In this document: piece by piece, positions 17,737 to 25,925 of the stretch
How positions within the stretch are numbered: the stretch's first letter is position 1
How the letters are laid out: each line of letters opens with the position of its first letter
Translations under genes and position numbers: made by a program
Source: JAVVEG01 sp032251455
GTDB taxonomy: Bacteria; Pseudomonadota; Gammaproteobacteria; Pseudomonadales; Pseudohongiellaceae
Direction of reading: 5' to 3'
Length of the DNA stretch: 64,000 nt
NCBI GenBank assembly: GCA_032251455.1
Contig: JAVVEG010000014.1
Span: 1-64,000, forward strand
The notes under the pieces: generated by a model
Databases searched by the model: none
The model's input: only the letters and a program-made list of their open reading frames with translations
What the model was told of the DNA's origin: nothing

Positions 17737-19311
17737 TTGAGCACACAATACAATGAGTCACTGGCACATTTCTCCCTGCCCGTTTTCAAGCCCGAGTGGG
17801 TCAGGGTTGTCAGAGGAATAGAAAAGGAAAGCCTGCGGGTAACTCCTGCAGGCCGACTGGCGCAAACCGATCACCCGCGCGCATTGGGTTCAGCCCTGAC
17901 GCACCCGTACATCACCACAGATTACTCGGAAGCCTTGTTGGAGCTGATCACTCCGACCGCCACCAGCATCGATGAGTGTCTGCAATTTCTTGCTGATCTG
18001 CATAATTTTGCTCTGGCCAGACTGCCTGACCAGGAAATGCTCTGGGCAGCCAGCATGCCGTGTCTGCTGGAAAGCGAGGCACAGATTCCTCTGGCCCGGT
18101 ATGGCAGCTCCAATCTGGGCCGGTTGAAAACACTGTATCGGGAGGGGCTGGGGCACCGTTATGGTCGTCTGATGCAGACCATTGCCGGTATCCACTACAA
18201 CTTCTCCATGCCCGAGGGGTTCTGGCCGGAATATCGTGCGCTCAAGGGTGCAAAAGAGTCTCTGCAGGAGTTTCAGACCGGGCAATACTTGCATCTGATC
18301 CGCAATTATCATCGCTACTCCTGGTTGCTGGTTTATCTTTTCGGGGCTTCGCCAGCCGTGTGCAAGTGTTTTACCAGGGGTCGCAGCCATGACCTGGAAG
18401 AGTTTGACAGTGCCACCTTGTTCAAGCCCTACGCCACCTGTTTGCGCATGGGTAACCTGGGCTACAAGAGCGAGGCGCAGAAATCCTTGTTTGTGTGCTA
18501 CAACGAACTGGACAACTATATCGAGTGCCTGCAGGAAGCCATGTCGATTCCTTATCCGGCGTACGAGCAGCTTGGTCTAATGCGGGGTCAGAACCATCTA
18601 CAGATCAATACCAATCTGCTGCAGCTGGAAAATGAGTTTTACGCCACCATACGCCCGAAAAGGGTTGGCGACCCCGGGCAAAGGCCACTGGAAGTGTTGC
18701 GCGACCAGGGCATCCAGTATGTCGAGGTCAGACTGCTTGACCTGAACCCCTTTCTGCCGCTGGGGATAGATGCCGAACAGATTCGTTTTCTGGATGCTTT
18801 CCTGCTGTTCTGCCTGTTGAGCGAGAGCCCGGAGTGTCATCGCGAGGAGTATTTCGAGAATGAACGCAATCTGGCGGAAGTGGTCAATCAAGGCCGGGCA
18901 GAAGGGCTGTTGCTGAATTTTCAGGGCAGGGAAATCAGCCTGCAGGAGTGGGGTCGGCAACTGTTTGCGCAGATCATGCACAGTGCCAGCCTGCTCGATG
19001 GCACAGGCCAGCAGGCGCATCAGCAAAGTGTGGCAGCACAGCAGGCCAAACTGCTGGACTCCACGCTGACACCATCGGCGCAGATGCTGCAAGCCATGCG
19101 TGCGGACAAACTCTCCTTCAGCGCCTTTGGCTTGCAACAGACCAAAATACACGGTGATTATTTCAGCAAGCTGGCGATGTCGCCCGAACGCTTGCAGGAG
19201 TTTACCCGGGTCAGTGCCGACTCATTGCAGCAACAGGCAGAGGCCGAGGCAGCAGATGACATCGATTTTGATGAGTTCCTGCAACAATGGAACAGCTTCA
19301 CGCTGGCTTGA
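17737..19311 (+). CDS. gshA: Glutamate-cysteine ligase GshA
   Basis: GshA catalyses the first step of glutathione synthesis, joining glutamate and cysteine with ATP. Gammaproteobacterial-type features include RGIEKESLRVTPAGRLA, HPYITTDYSEALLELITP, GIHYNFSMP and YVEVRLLDLNPF. The 524-residue product starts at a TTG (17737), only five bases after pckA; the ATG at 17752 is in another frame. A TTG start is also known for E. coli gshA. With ovoA in the same window the cell seems well supplied with low-molecular thiols. Confidence 0.96.
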   Translation: MSTQYNESLAHFSLPVFKPEWVRVVRGIEKESLRVTPAGRLAQTDHPRALGSALTHPYITTDYSEALLELITPTATSIDECLQFLADLHNFALARLPDQEMLWAASMPCLLESEAQIPLARYGSSNLGRLKTLYREGLGHRYGRLMQTIAGIHYNFSMPEGFWPEYRALKGAKESLQEFQTGQYLHLIRNYHRYSWLLVYLFGASPAVCKCFTRGRSHDLEEFDSATLFKPYATCLRMGNLGYKSEAQKSLFVCYNELDNYIECLQEAMSIPYPAYEQLGLMRGQNHLQINTNLLQLENEFYATIRPKRVGDPGQRPLEVLRDQGIQYVEVRLLDLNPFLPLGIDAEQIRFLDAFLLFCLLSESPECHREEYFENERNLAEVVNQGRAEGLLLNFQGREISLQEWGRQLFAQIMHSASLLDGTGQQAHQQSVAAQQAKLLDSTLTPSAQMLQAMRADKLSFSAFGLQQTKIHGDYFSKLAMSPERLQEFTRVSADSLQQQAEAEAADDIDFDEFLQQWNSFTLA

Positions 19312-19317
19312 CCTGCC

Positions 19318-19755
19318 TCAGCGCTGCACGACATAGCTGGTGAAATAAAGATCCTGGATATTGTTGGACGCGCCCGGGCGTTCCAGCAAATCCAGTGCAG
19401 CCTTGATTTCCTGCAAGGCCTGCAGGCGCAATTGCTCCTTGCCCTCGGTTGAAGTCAGATGTTCTTCCAGGCGCGAGGAAAACAGGATGATCAGCTGATT
19501 GCGAATATAGGGCATATGCAGGCGAATCTGCTCGTCAGCAGGGGGCCGAGCGCGCACCGAGAGTTCGGCCTTCAGGTATTTGAGACGACCACCGCCATCG
19601 TAATTGGTTATGAATGGAGGTGTCAGCGCAACATAAACCGTGCCTGAAGGATCGATGGCAGCAGCGGGAGCGGGTGCAGCAGAAGAGGCCATCGCAGCGC
19701 TCAGCCACCATGAGGAGGCGAACAGGGCCAGTAGCCCCAGCAACCCCCATTTCAT
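19318..19755 (-). CDS. FliL-like protein, orphan
   Basis: The product has 145 residues from the ATG at 19755 (agga upstream), with a signal or anchor segment followed by Ala/Pro-rich linker. The remainder matches the FliL periplasmic domain: a VYVALTPPFITNY start, LKAELSVR, a conserved IRNQLIILFSS helix and LYFTSYVVQ at the end. FliL supports the flagellar stator, but no other flagellar gene is near. ATGs at 19785, 19788, 19797 and 19809 are in frame and would add 10-18 residues. It could act with another motor or membrane complex. Confidence 0.8.
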   Translation of the reverse strand: MKWGLLGLLALFASSWWLSAAMASSAAPAPAAAIDPSGTVYVALTPPFITNYDGGGRLKYLKAELSVRARPPADEQIRLHMPYIRNQLIILFSSRLEEHLTSTEGKEQLRLQALQEIKAALDLLERPGASNNIQDLYFTSYVVQR

Positions 19756-19976
19756 TGGGTTTTTCCTGTTGTTGTTTGTTGTCATCATAATGCTCATGAT
19801 AGTGCTCATGTCCGGAAGCCTTGCTGCGTTGTCTACCTGCAGACTATCGGCAGGATGCAGGCATTGCTTGAGCCGGAACCCTGCAGGTGGTGCTTTGTCG
19901 GCAGGGTTCCATCACTCGGAGCATTGTGTATAATCCTCGACCATCCTGTTTAAGCAGCCCCAAAAGAGAATACCGC

Positions 19977-20483
19977 ATGCTGGAAAAAATCATTGCCTTG
20001 ATGCCCAACTCCAGGTTGCTGAACCTGCTGATCTTTGCGGCGACAGTGGTGATTATCGCCCTTGTCCTTTACATGGAGCATGTGATGTTCCTGCAGCCCT
20101 GTGGGTTATGCATAAGTCAGCGGGTATTCGTTATTCTGGCCGGATTGTTCTGTCTGGCGGCTGCCATCCATAATCCGGCTCCTCCGGTGCAACGCCGTTA
20201 TGCCTGGCTGGCGGCAGCCATGTGTGTCATCGGCAGCTATTTCGCCTTGCGTCAGATCTGGTTACAGCATCTTCCTGCAGACCAGGTTCCTGCCTGCGGT
20301 CCTGGTTTTACTTACATGCTGGAAAACTTTCCCTTGTTCGATACCTTGAACTTCCTGCTCAAGGGCGATGGCAACTGTGCTGAAGTTCATGAGGTTTTTC
20401 TGGGGCTGGCCATTCCCGAGCTGTCCTTGATTGGCTTTGTAGTCCTGTTTGCACTTTGCGTATTTCAGGCGCGTCGCGCCTGA
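19977..20483 (+). CDS. dsbB: Disulfide bond formation protein DsbB
   Basis: This inner-membrane quinone reductase reoxidises periplasmic DsbA. Four transmembrane helices are visible in 168 residues. The first active pair is Cys42/Cys45 in CGLC; the second pair is Cys107 and Cys134 in the second periplasmic loop. The ATG at 19977 was chosen with aagagaa upstream; the open frame to 19887 adds a non-hydrophobic stretch without family support. A perfect TATAAT lies at 19929-19934. DsbA is not in the window. Confidence 0.94.
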   Translation: MLEKIIALMPNSRLLNLLIFAATVVIIALVLYMEHVMFLQPCGLCISQRVFVILAGLFCLAAAIHNPAPPVQRRYAWLAAAMCVIGSYFALRQIWLQHLPADQVPACGPGFTYMLENFPLFDTLNFLLKGDGNCAEVHEVFLGLAIPELSLIGFVVLFALCVFQARRA

Positions 20484-20496
20484 AACGGCTTCCCGC

Positions 20497-22632
20497 TCAA
20501 CCCCGTCGCCAGCGGAAATAACGCTCTGCCCAGGGCAGCAGCTTGACCGGCAGGCGGGCACTGCGCCAGGCATTGGCGGCGAAACGGTTGGCTTCCAGCA
20601 GAGTCGGGTAGATATGGGTGGTGGAGGCAATTTTTTTCAGCCCCATGCCATGCGTCATGGCAAAAACGAACTCACCAATCAATTCCCCGGCATGATAGCC
20701 CACGATGGTCACGCCCAGAATGCGGTCGCTGCCAGGTGCGGTGAGCACTTTGACGAAACCCTCTGCCTCTTCATCGGCAATGGCCCGGTCCAGATCATCC
20801 AGACCGTAGCGGGTCAACTCATAGTCGATGCCCTGTTCCTTCGCTTCCGCTTCACTGAGCCCGACGCGGGCCACTTCAGGGTCGGTAAAAGTACACCAGG
20901 GGACCACAGCATAGTTCACGGCAAAGCGCTTCAGGCCACCGACCAGAGCGTTCAGGCTGGCGTACCAGGCCTGAAATGAAGCCATATGGGTAAACTGATA
21001 GGGGCCAGCGACATCGCCACAGGCATAGATGGTCGGGCAGGCGGTCTGCAGTTGCTGGTTGACGGCCAGGGTGCCATTTGCCGCCAGTGGAATATTCAGT
21101 TCTTCCAGGCCAAAACCTTCCACATTGGGTTTGCGGCCCAGGGCAACCAGCACCTGATCGAAGGGAACGGGAACAATCTTGTCATCCTGCTCGGCCAGCA
21201 TGGTGCGCTGGCCCTCGCTGGTAGTGAATTCCTTGATCTTGTGCCCGGTAAGCACGGTGATACCTTCCTTGCGAAAACGTTCCTCCACCAGTGCAGACAC
21301 GTCCTCGTCTTCCCTGGGCAACAGGCGGGGGGCCAGATCGACCACGGTCACGGTGGCGCCCAGGCGGGCAAAACTCTGGGCCAGTTCGCAGCCGATGGGG
21401 CCACCGCCGAGAACCAACAGGCGACCCGGCAGGGTGCGCAACTCCCAGACATTGTCCGAATGCAGGGGGGACATCTCGGCCAGACCCGGAATGGGTGGCA
21501 CCAGCGGTCTGGCACCGGTAGCCACAATGATGCTGCGCGTGGTAATGCTGCGTCCATCGACCTCCACGGTCCAGGGTGAGGTGATGCGTGCGCTGCCGCT
21601 GAGACACTCCACGCCCAGGCTGGTAAAGCGCTCCACTGAATCATGTGGCTCTATCTTGCGGATGACCCCTTGAATCCGCTCCATGATGGCGTTGAAATTG
21701 ATATCGGCCGAGGCATTGTCGATGCCGAATTCACTGGCGCGCTTGATGTAGTTGGCAATGCGGGCGCTGCGGATCAGTGCCTTGCTGGGGACGCAGCCGG
21801 TGTTCAGGCAATCGCCTCCCATCCGGTGCCGTTCAACCAGCATGACTTTGGCCTTGGCACCAGCTGCGATCAGTGAGGCGACCAGCCCTGCCGAGCCGGC
21901 GCCGATGACCACGACATTGGCATCAAAGCGACGGGGTTTGGCATGCCCCTTCAACAGCTGGTTGCCCCTGAGCAAGGCCAGAATCCCCTTGGCCAGCCAG
22001 GGAAACAGGCCAAGCAGGGCAAAGGAGAAGATCAGGGAGGGGCTGACCAGTCCGCCCAGAGAGGTGATCTGGGCAAGTTCAGCACCGGCATTGACATAGA
22101 CGATGGTGCCCAGCAACATGCCTATCTGGCTGACGAAGAAGTAGGGGATGACCCGGATCGGGGTCAGGCCCATGACCAGATTGACCAGGAAAAACGGGAA
22201 CAAGGGCACCATGCGGATGCTGAACAGGTAGAAATTGCCATCCTTTTCGATGCCGGCGTTGATGGTTTTCAGATAACGCCCAAAACGTTGTTGCACCACA
22301 TCGCGCAACAGCAGACGTGCCACCAGAAAAGCCAGGGTGGCGCCGATGGTACTGGCGAAGGAAACCAGCAGCGTGCCCCAGAACAGGCCGAACACGGCAC
22401 CGCCCAGCAGGGTGGCAAGTGCAGCGCCGGGAATCGAAAGTGCGGTTATGGCGACATACAGCAGAAAGTATAATCCCGCGGCCAGCGCGAAGTTATCGGC
22501 AGTAAAGGTCTGTATCTGCGACAGTTGGGACTGGATGTAGGTCAGGCTCAGAAAACGGCCGAGATCAAAAATGAAATAAATCGCCAGCAAGGTGGCCAGC
22601 AGGGTCAGGATAAAAAGTTTTGTTCGATTCAT
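20497..22632 (-). CDS. TVP38/TMEM64 membrane domain fused to a mercuric-reductase-like FAD disulfide oxidoreductase
   Basis: A 711-residue two-part protein. Residues 1-225 form a DedA-like TVP38/TMEM64 domain (SIPGAALATLLGGAVFG, then RMVPLFPFFLVNLVMGLT). From about residue 238 there is a class-I pyridine nucleotide-disulfide oxidoreductase: FAD motif VVIGAGSAGL, redox-active Cys275 and Cys280 in GGDCLNTGCVPSKAL, NADH-binding VLGGGPIGCELAQ, ACGDVAG, and the dimerisation domain with TDPEVARVGLS. The C-terminal active-site segment reads GLKKIASTTHIYPTLLEA, as in Hg(II) reductase relatives, but the vicinal Cys pair and metal-binding domain of true MerA are absent. The substrate is unknown. Confidence 0.9.
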   Translation of the reverse strand: MNRTKLFILTLLATLLAIYFIFDLGRFLSLTYIQSQLSQIQTFTADNFALAAGLYFLLYVAITALSIPGAALATLLGGAVFGLFWGTLLVSFASTIGATLAFLVARLLLRDVVQQRFGRYLKTINAGIEKDGNFYLFSIRMVPLFPFFLVNLVMGLTPIRVIPYFFVSQIGMLLGTIVYVNAGAELAQITSLGGLVSPSLIFSFALLGLFPWLAKGILALLRGNQLLKGHAKPRRFDANVVVIGAGSAGLVASLIAAGAKAKVMLVERHRMGGDCLNTGCVPSKALIRSARIANYIKRASEFGIDNASADINFNAIMERIQGVIRKIEPHDSVERFTSLGVECLSGSARITSPWTVEVDGRSITTRSIIVATGARPLVPPIPGLAEMSPLHSDNVWELRTLPGRLLVLGGGPIGCELAQSFARLGATVTVVDLAPRLLPREDEDVSALVEERFRKEGITVLTGHKIKEFTTSEGQRTMLAEQDDKIVPVPFDQVLVALGRKPNVEGFGLEELNIPLAANGTLAVNQQLQTACPTIYACGDVAGPYQFTHMASFQAWYASLNALVGGLKRFAVNYAVVPWCTFTDPEVARVGLSEAEAKEQGIDYELTRYGLDDLDRAIADEEAEGFVKVLTAPGSDRILGVTIVGYHAGELIGEFVFAMTHGMGLKKIASTTHIYPTLLEANRFAANAWRSARLPVKLLPWAERYFRWRRG

Positions 22633-22760
22633 GTTTGCCCTTGTCTAATTTTGCCGCTATGGTAGCCAGCATTTCCAACAAGGCTGACTCTGAGGCATGG
22701 TAACCGTTACAATCAGGCCTTTCATCCACTAATCCAGCTTCATCAGGCGAGTTTACCATC

Positions 22761-23813
22761 GTGTCCGAAATTCATGCTGTCACAACCCAGATAAAAAGCA
22801 GTGGGAAAAACGCTTCCCGCCAGTTTCCGGCCACCCGCCTGCGACGCTTGCGCAAGGATGATTTCAGCCGACGACTGGTGCGGCAAACGCGCTTGAGCGT
22901 TGACGATCTCATCCTGCCGGTTTTTATTGTCGAGGGCACGGCTCAGCGCCAGGCAATTCCATCGATGCCGGATATCTATCGACTGAGTCTGGATGAGTTG
23001 CTGCGGGAAGCTGCCGAGCTGGTAGCCCTGGGCATCCCTGCCATCGCCTTGTTCCCCTCCTTGTCACAGGACTGCAAAAGCCTGGATGGCAGCGAGGCCT
23101 GGAACCCGGACGGCCTGGTGCAGCGTGCTGTGCGAGCCCTGAAGCAGGCCCAGCCTGAATTGGGCGTCATTACCGACGTGGCGCTGGACCCGTACACCAC
23201 ACATGGTCAGGACGGGATCATTGATGACGAGGGCTATGTGCTCAATGAACAAACAGTGGCTGCCCTGGTCAAGCAGGCGCTATCCCATGCCGAAGCCGGA
23301 GCCGATATCGTTGCACCCTCGGATATGATGGATGGCCGGATCGGAGCCATCCGTGCACAGCTGGAGAGTCAGGGCCATATTCATACCAGGATACTTGCCT
23401 ATTCCGCCAAGTACGCTTCCAGCTATTACGGGCCTTTCCGGGACGCGGTGGGGTCAAGTGCCAATCTGGGCAAGGGCAACAAACACACCTATCAGATGGA
23501 TGTCGGCAACAGCGATGAGGCCTTGCACGAGGTGGCCCTGGACCTGCAGGAGGGTGCCGATATGGTGATGGTCAAGCCGGGCATGCCGTATCTGGATATC
23601 GTCAGCCGGGTGAAACAGGAATTCGGAGTGCCAACATTTGTCTATCAGGTCAGCGGCGAATACGCCATGCACATGGCGGCCGCCAACAATGGCTGGCTGG
23701 ATGAGATGGCAGTGGCCATGGAGTCCCTGGTTTGCATCAAACGGGCAGGGGCCGATGCCATTCTTAGCTATTTTGCCAAAAAAGTGGCCCAACACCTGCA
23801 ACAAGGGCTATGA
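22761..23813 (+). CDS. hemB: Delta-aminolevulinic acid dehydratase (porphobilinogen synthase) HemB
   Basis: HemB condenses two 5-aminolevulinate molecules to porphobilinogen in heme synthesis. Active-site lysines lie in YSAKYASSYYGPFRDA and MVMVKPGMPYLD. The metal segment DVALDPYTTHGQDG carries Asp where zinc enzymes have Cys, so this is the Mg-dependent Pseudomonas type. The length is 350 residues, GTG start at 22761. It is divergent from the TVP38 fusion gene. Downstream enzymes HemC and HemD are encoded at 58-59.9 kb. Confidence 0.97.
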   Translation: MSEIHAVTTQIKSSGKNASRQFPATRLRRLRKDDFSRRLVRQTRLSVDDLILPVFIVEGTAQRQAIPSMPDIYRLSLDELLREAAELVALGIPAIALFPSLSQDCKSLDGSEAWNPDGLVQRAVRALKQAQPELGVITDVALDPYTTHGQDGIIDDEGYVLNEQTVAALVKQALSHAEAGADIVAPSDMMDGRIGAIRAQLESQGHIHTRILAYSAKYASSYYGPFRDAVGSSANLGKGNKHTYQMDVGNSDEALHEVALDLQEGADMVMVKPGMPYLDIVSRVKQEFGVPTFVYQVSGEYAMHMAAANNGWLDEMAVAMESLVCIKRAGADAILSYFAKKVAQHLQQGL

Positions 23814-23959
23814 AAGCAGGGTAACCGTGTGTGCAAGCACAGAGACGGGGAAGAAATTTTCAGGATGGAGATAAAATTACCCGGTTAGGCCTTGAAACCT
23901 GTAACTTTGCCCTTATCATGAACTCACATTAACTCACTCGCAGTTGAAGGAATTAACCT

Positions 23960-24286
23960 ATGAGCGACAATATCGTTCACGTGTCAGATGCAAGTTTCGA
24001 TCAGGATGTACTGAAAGCGGACAGCCCCGTGCTGCTGGATTTCTGGGCTGAATGGTGTGGTCCGTGCAAGATGATCGCCCCGGTACTTGATGAGCTGTCC
24101 CAGGAATACCAGGGAAAACTCAAGGTCTGCAAGCTGAACATAGATTCAAACCCGGAAACCGCTCCCAAGTTCGGTGTGCGCGGCATCCCGACGCTGATGA
24201 TTTTCAAGAATGGCCAACTGGAAGCAACCAAGGTTGGGGCGCTGTCCAAGTCACAACTGACTGCATTTATCGACAGCGTCATCTGA
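23960..24286 (+). CDS. trxA: Thioredoxin
   Basis: This cytoplasmic dithiol reductant has 108 residues. The active site WAEWCGPCKM, the cis-proline segment GIPTLMIFKNG and the overall length match TrxA. A Shine-Dalgarno-like gaagg lies about 10 bases before the ATG. It precedes rho in the same orientation, a common arrangement in Pseudomonas and relatives. Confidence 0.97.
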   Translation: MSDNIVHVSDASFDQDVLKADSPVLLDFWAEWCGPCKMIAPVLDELSQEYQGKLKVCKLNIDSNPETAPKFGVRGIPTLMIFKNGQLEATKVGALSKSQLTAFIDSVI

Positions 24287-24314
24287 TTGTTTTTAATTCT
24301 CTGTGATAAGGCAG

Positions 24315-24332
24315 CCCTGACATGAGTCAGGG
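24315..24332 (+). terminator. Hairpin after trxA
   Basis: Perfect 7-base arms (ccctgac / gtcaggg) close a 4-base loop, 29 bases after the trxA stop. No T-run follows, so it may be a weak terminator or a 3' processing barrier. Confidence 0.5.
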
Positions 24333-24345
24333 TGCAAGGTTTGTG

Positions 24346-24378
24346 CAGGGTTGCATCAGGGTTGCATAGAGGTGCAAT
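24346..24378 (+). repeat. 11-bp direct repeats in the rho leader
   Basis: Two perfect adjacent copies of cagggttgcat (24346-24356, 24357-24367) and a third degenerate copy (24368-24378), preceded by a related cagggtgcaagg at 24328. They are spaced at one turn of B-DNA, or could be repeated RNA-binding sites in the leader. Confidence 0.7.
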
Positions 24379-24649
24379 AACTGGAATTATAAAATTTCTC
24401 TGGACACTGCCGGAAAGTCGTTTTATATTGACGCCCGTCCCCGGTGTACGGCATTCCTTCCAGACTCGTCTCAACCTGATTGCACAATCGCATAATTGCA
24501 TGCTTGAGAGCCACGGAACCCTTTTAACGAAAGACTGCCAGTCCGCCCTGTTAATTAAACCCTGACCAACATCAGTCCCTCATTGCATTCTAACCCGAGT
24601 CCGGGCCGTACCGTTGGTTGTAACTCTCTTATCCTGAAAACCAATAATC

Positions 24650-25909
24650 ATGAATCTAACTGACTTAAAAAAGAAACCCATAGCAGACCTTCTCGCCACT
24701 GCCCAGGAAATGGGCCTCGAAAACCTCTCCCGAACCCGTAAACAAGACATCATCTTTTCCATTCTGAAGAAGCATGCCAAGAATGGAGAGGATATCCACG
24801 GCGACGGGGTGCTCGAGATACTGCAGGATGGTTTCGGGTTTCTACGCTCGGCCGATTCATCCTATCTGGCCGGCCCGGATGATATCTACGTCTCGCCCAG
24901 CCAGATCAGACGCTTCAATCTGCGCACGGGTGATACCATCGCCGGTAAGATCCGGCCTCCCAAGGACGGGGAGCGGTACTTCGCACTGCTCAAGGTTTCC
25001 GACGTCAACTTCGCCAAACCCGAAAATTCCAAGCACAAAATCCTTTTTGAAAACCTCACTCCTTTATTCCCCACCGAACGCCTGAAGCTGGAAATCGGCA
25101 ACGGCAGTACCGAAGATCTCAGTGCCCGCACCATCGATCTGACCGCACCAATCGGCAAGGGCCAGCGTGGTCTGATTGTCTCTCCGCCCAAGGCTGGCAA
25201 GACCCTGATCCTGCAGAATATTGCTCAGTCCATCACCCGCAACAACCCGGAGTGCCGGCTGATTGTGCTGTTGATCGATGAGCGTCCGGAGGAAGTTACG
25301 GATATGCAGCGTTCTGTGCGCGGAGAGGTGGTGGCAAGTACCTTCGATGAACCACCGGCACGACACGTGCAGGTGGCCGAGATGGTCATCGAGAAAGCCA
25401 AGCGTCTGGTCGAGCACAAGGAAGATGTGGTCATTCTGCTCGACTCCATTACCCGTCTGGCGCGTGCCTACAATACCATCGTGCCTTCCTCGGGCAAGGT
25501 ACTGACCGGTGGTGTGGATGCCCATGCCCTGGAGCGACCCAAGCGCTTTTTTGGTGCGGCCCGCAATCTTGAAGAAGGGGGCAGTCTGACCATTATTGCG
25601 ACCGCGTTGATTGAAACCGGCTCGAAAATGGACGAGGTGATCTACGAGGAATTCAAGGGCACTGGCAACATGGAGTTGCACCTTGATCGCAAGATTGCGG
25701 AAAAGCGTATTTATCCGGCCATCAATGTGCGCCGCTCCGGCACCCGTCGTGAGGAGTTGCTGACCACCGAGGAAGAGTTGCAGCGCATGTGGATTCTGCG
25801 CAAGATTCTCAGTTCGATGGAAGATGTGCAGGCTACCGAATTCATCCTGGACAAGTTGAAAGACACCAAGACCAACGATGAATTCTTCAATGCCATGAAA
25901 AGAAAATAA
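24650..25909 (+). CDS. rho: Transcription termination factor Rho
   Basis: Rho is the hexameric RNA helicase that ends transcription at Rho-dependent sites. The 419-residue product has the N-terminal helical domain (MNLTDLKKKPIADLL), the cold-shock-like RNA-binding fold (GDGVLEILQDGFGFLR), Walker A SPPKAGKTLI, Walker B VILLDSITRLARAYN, and the Q- and R-loop region near GGVDAHALERPKRFFGAARN. Length and motifs are fully canonical. A long leader precedes it. ubiD follows 16 bp downstream. Confidence 0.98.
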   Translation: MNLTDLKKKPIADLLATAQEMGLENLSRTRKQDIIFSILKKHAKNGEDIHGDGVLEILQDGFGFLRSADSSYLAGPDDIYVSPSQIRRFNLRTGDTIAGKIRPPKDGERYFALLKVSDVNFAKPENSKHKILFENLTPLFPTERLKLEIGNGSTEDLSARTIDLTAPIGKGQRGLIVSPPKAGKTLILQNIAQSITRNNPECRLIVLLIDERPEEVTDMQRSVRGEVVASTFDEPPARHVQVAEMVIEKAKRLVEHKEDVVILLDSITRLARAYNTIVPSSGKVLTGGVDAHALERPKRFFGAARNLEEGGSLTIIATALIETGSKMDEVIYEEFKGTGNMELHLDRKIAEKRIYPAINVRRSGTRREELLTTEEELQRMWILRKILSSMEDVQATEFILDKLKDTKTNDEFFNAMKRK

Positions 25910-25925
25910 ACGCCGGGATTGAACC

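Larger units (their letters stand above)
24287..24649 (+). other. trxA-rho intergenic region (363 bp), probable rho leader
   Basis: No convincing coding sequence is seen. It begins with the trxA terminator-like hairpin (24315-24332) and a set of short direct repeats (24346-24378). A rather AT-rich stretch follows before the rho start. By analogy with other proteobacteria, where rho is autoregulated by attenuation in a long leader, this is likely the rho promoter and leader. The sequence alone does not prove it. Confidence 0.5.

Noticed and set aside
20497..22632. Mercuric reductase assignment for the FAD part of the fusion
   Set aside because: The redox CxxxxC is present, but the N-terminal metal-binding domain and C-terminal vicinal cysteines of MerA are absent and no mer genes are nearby.
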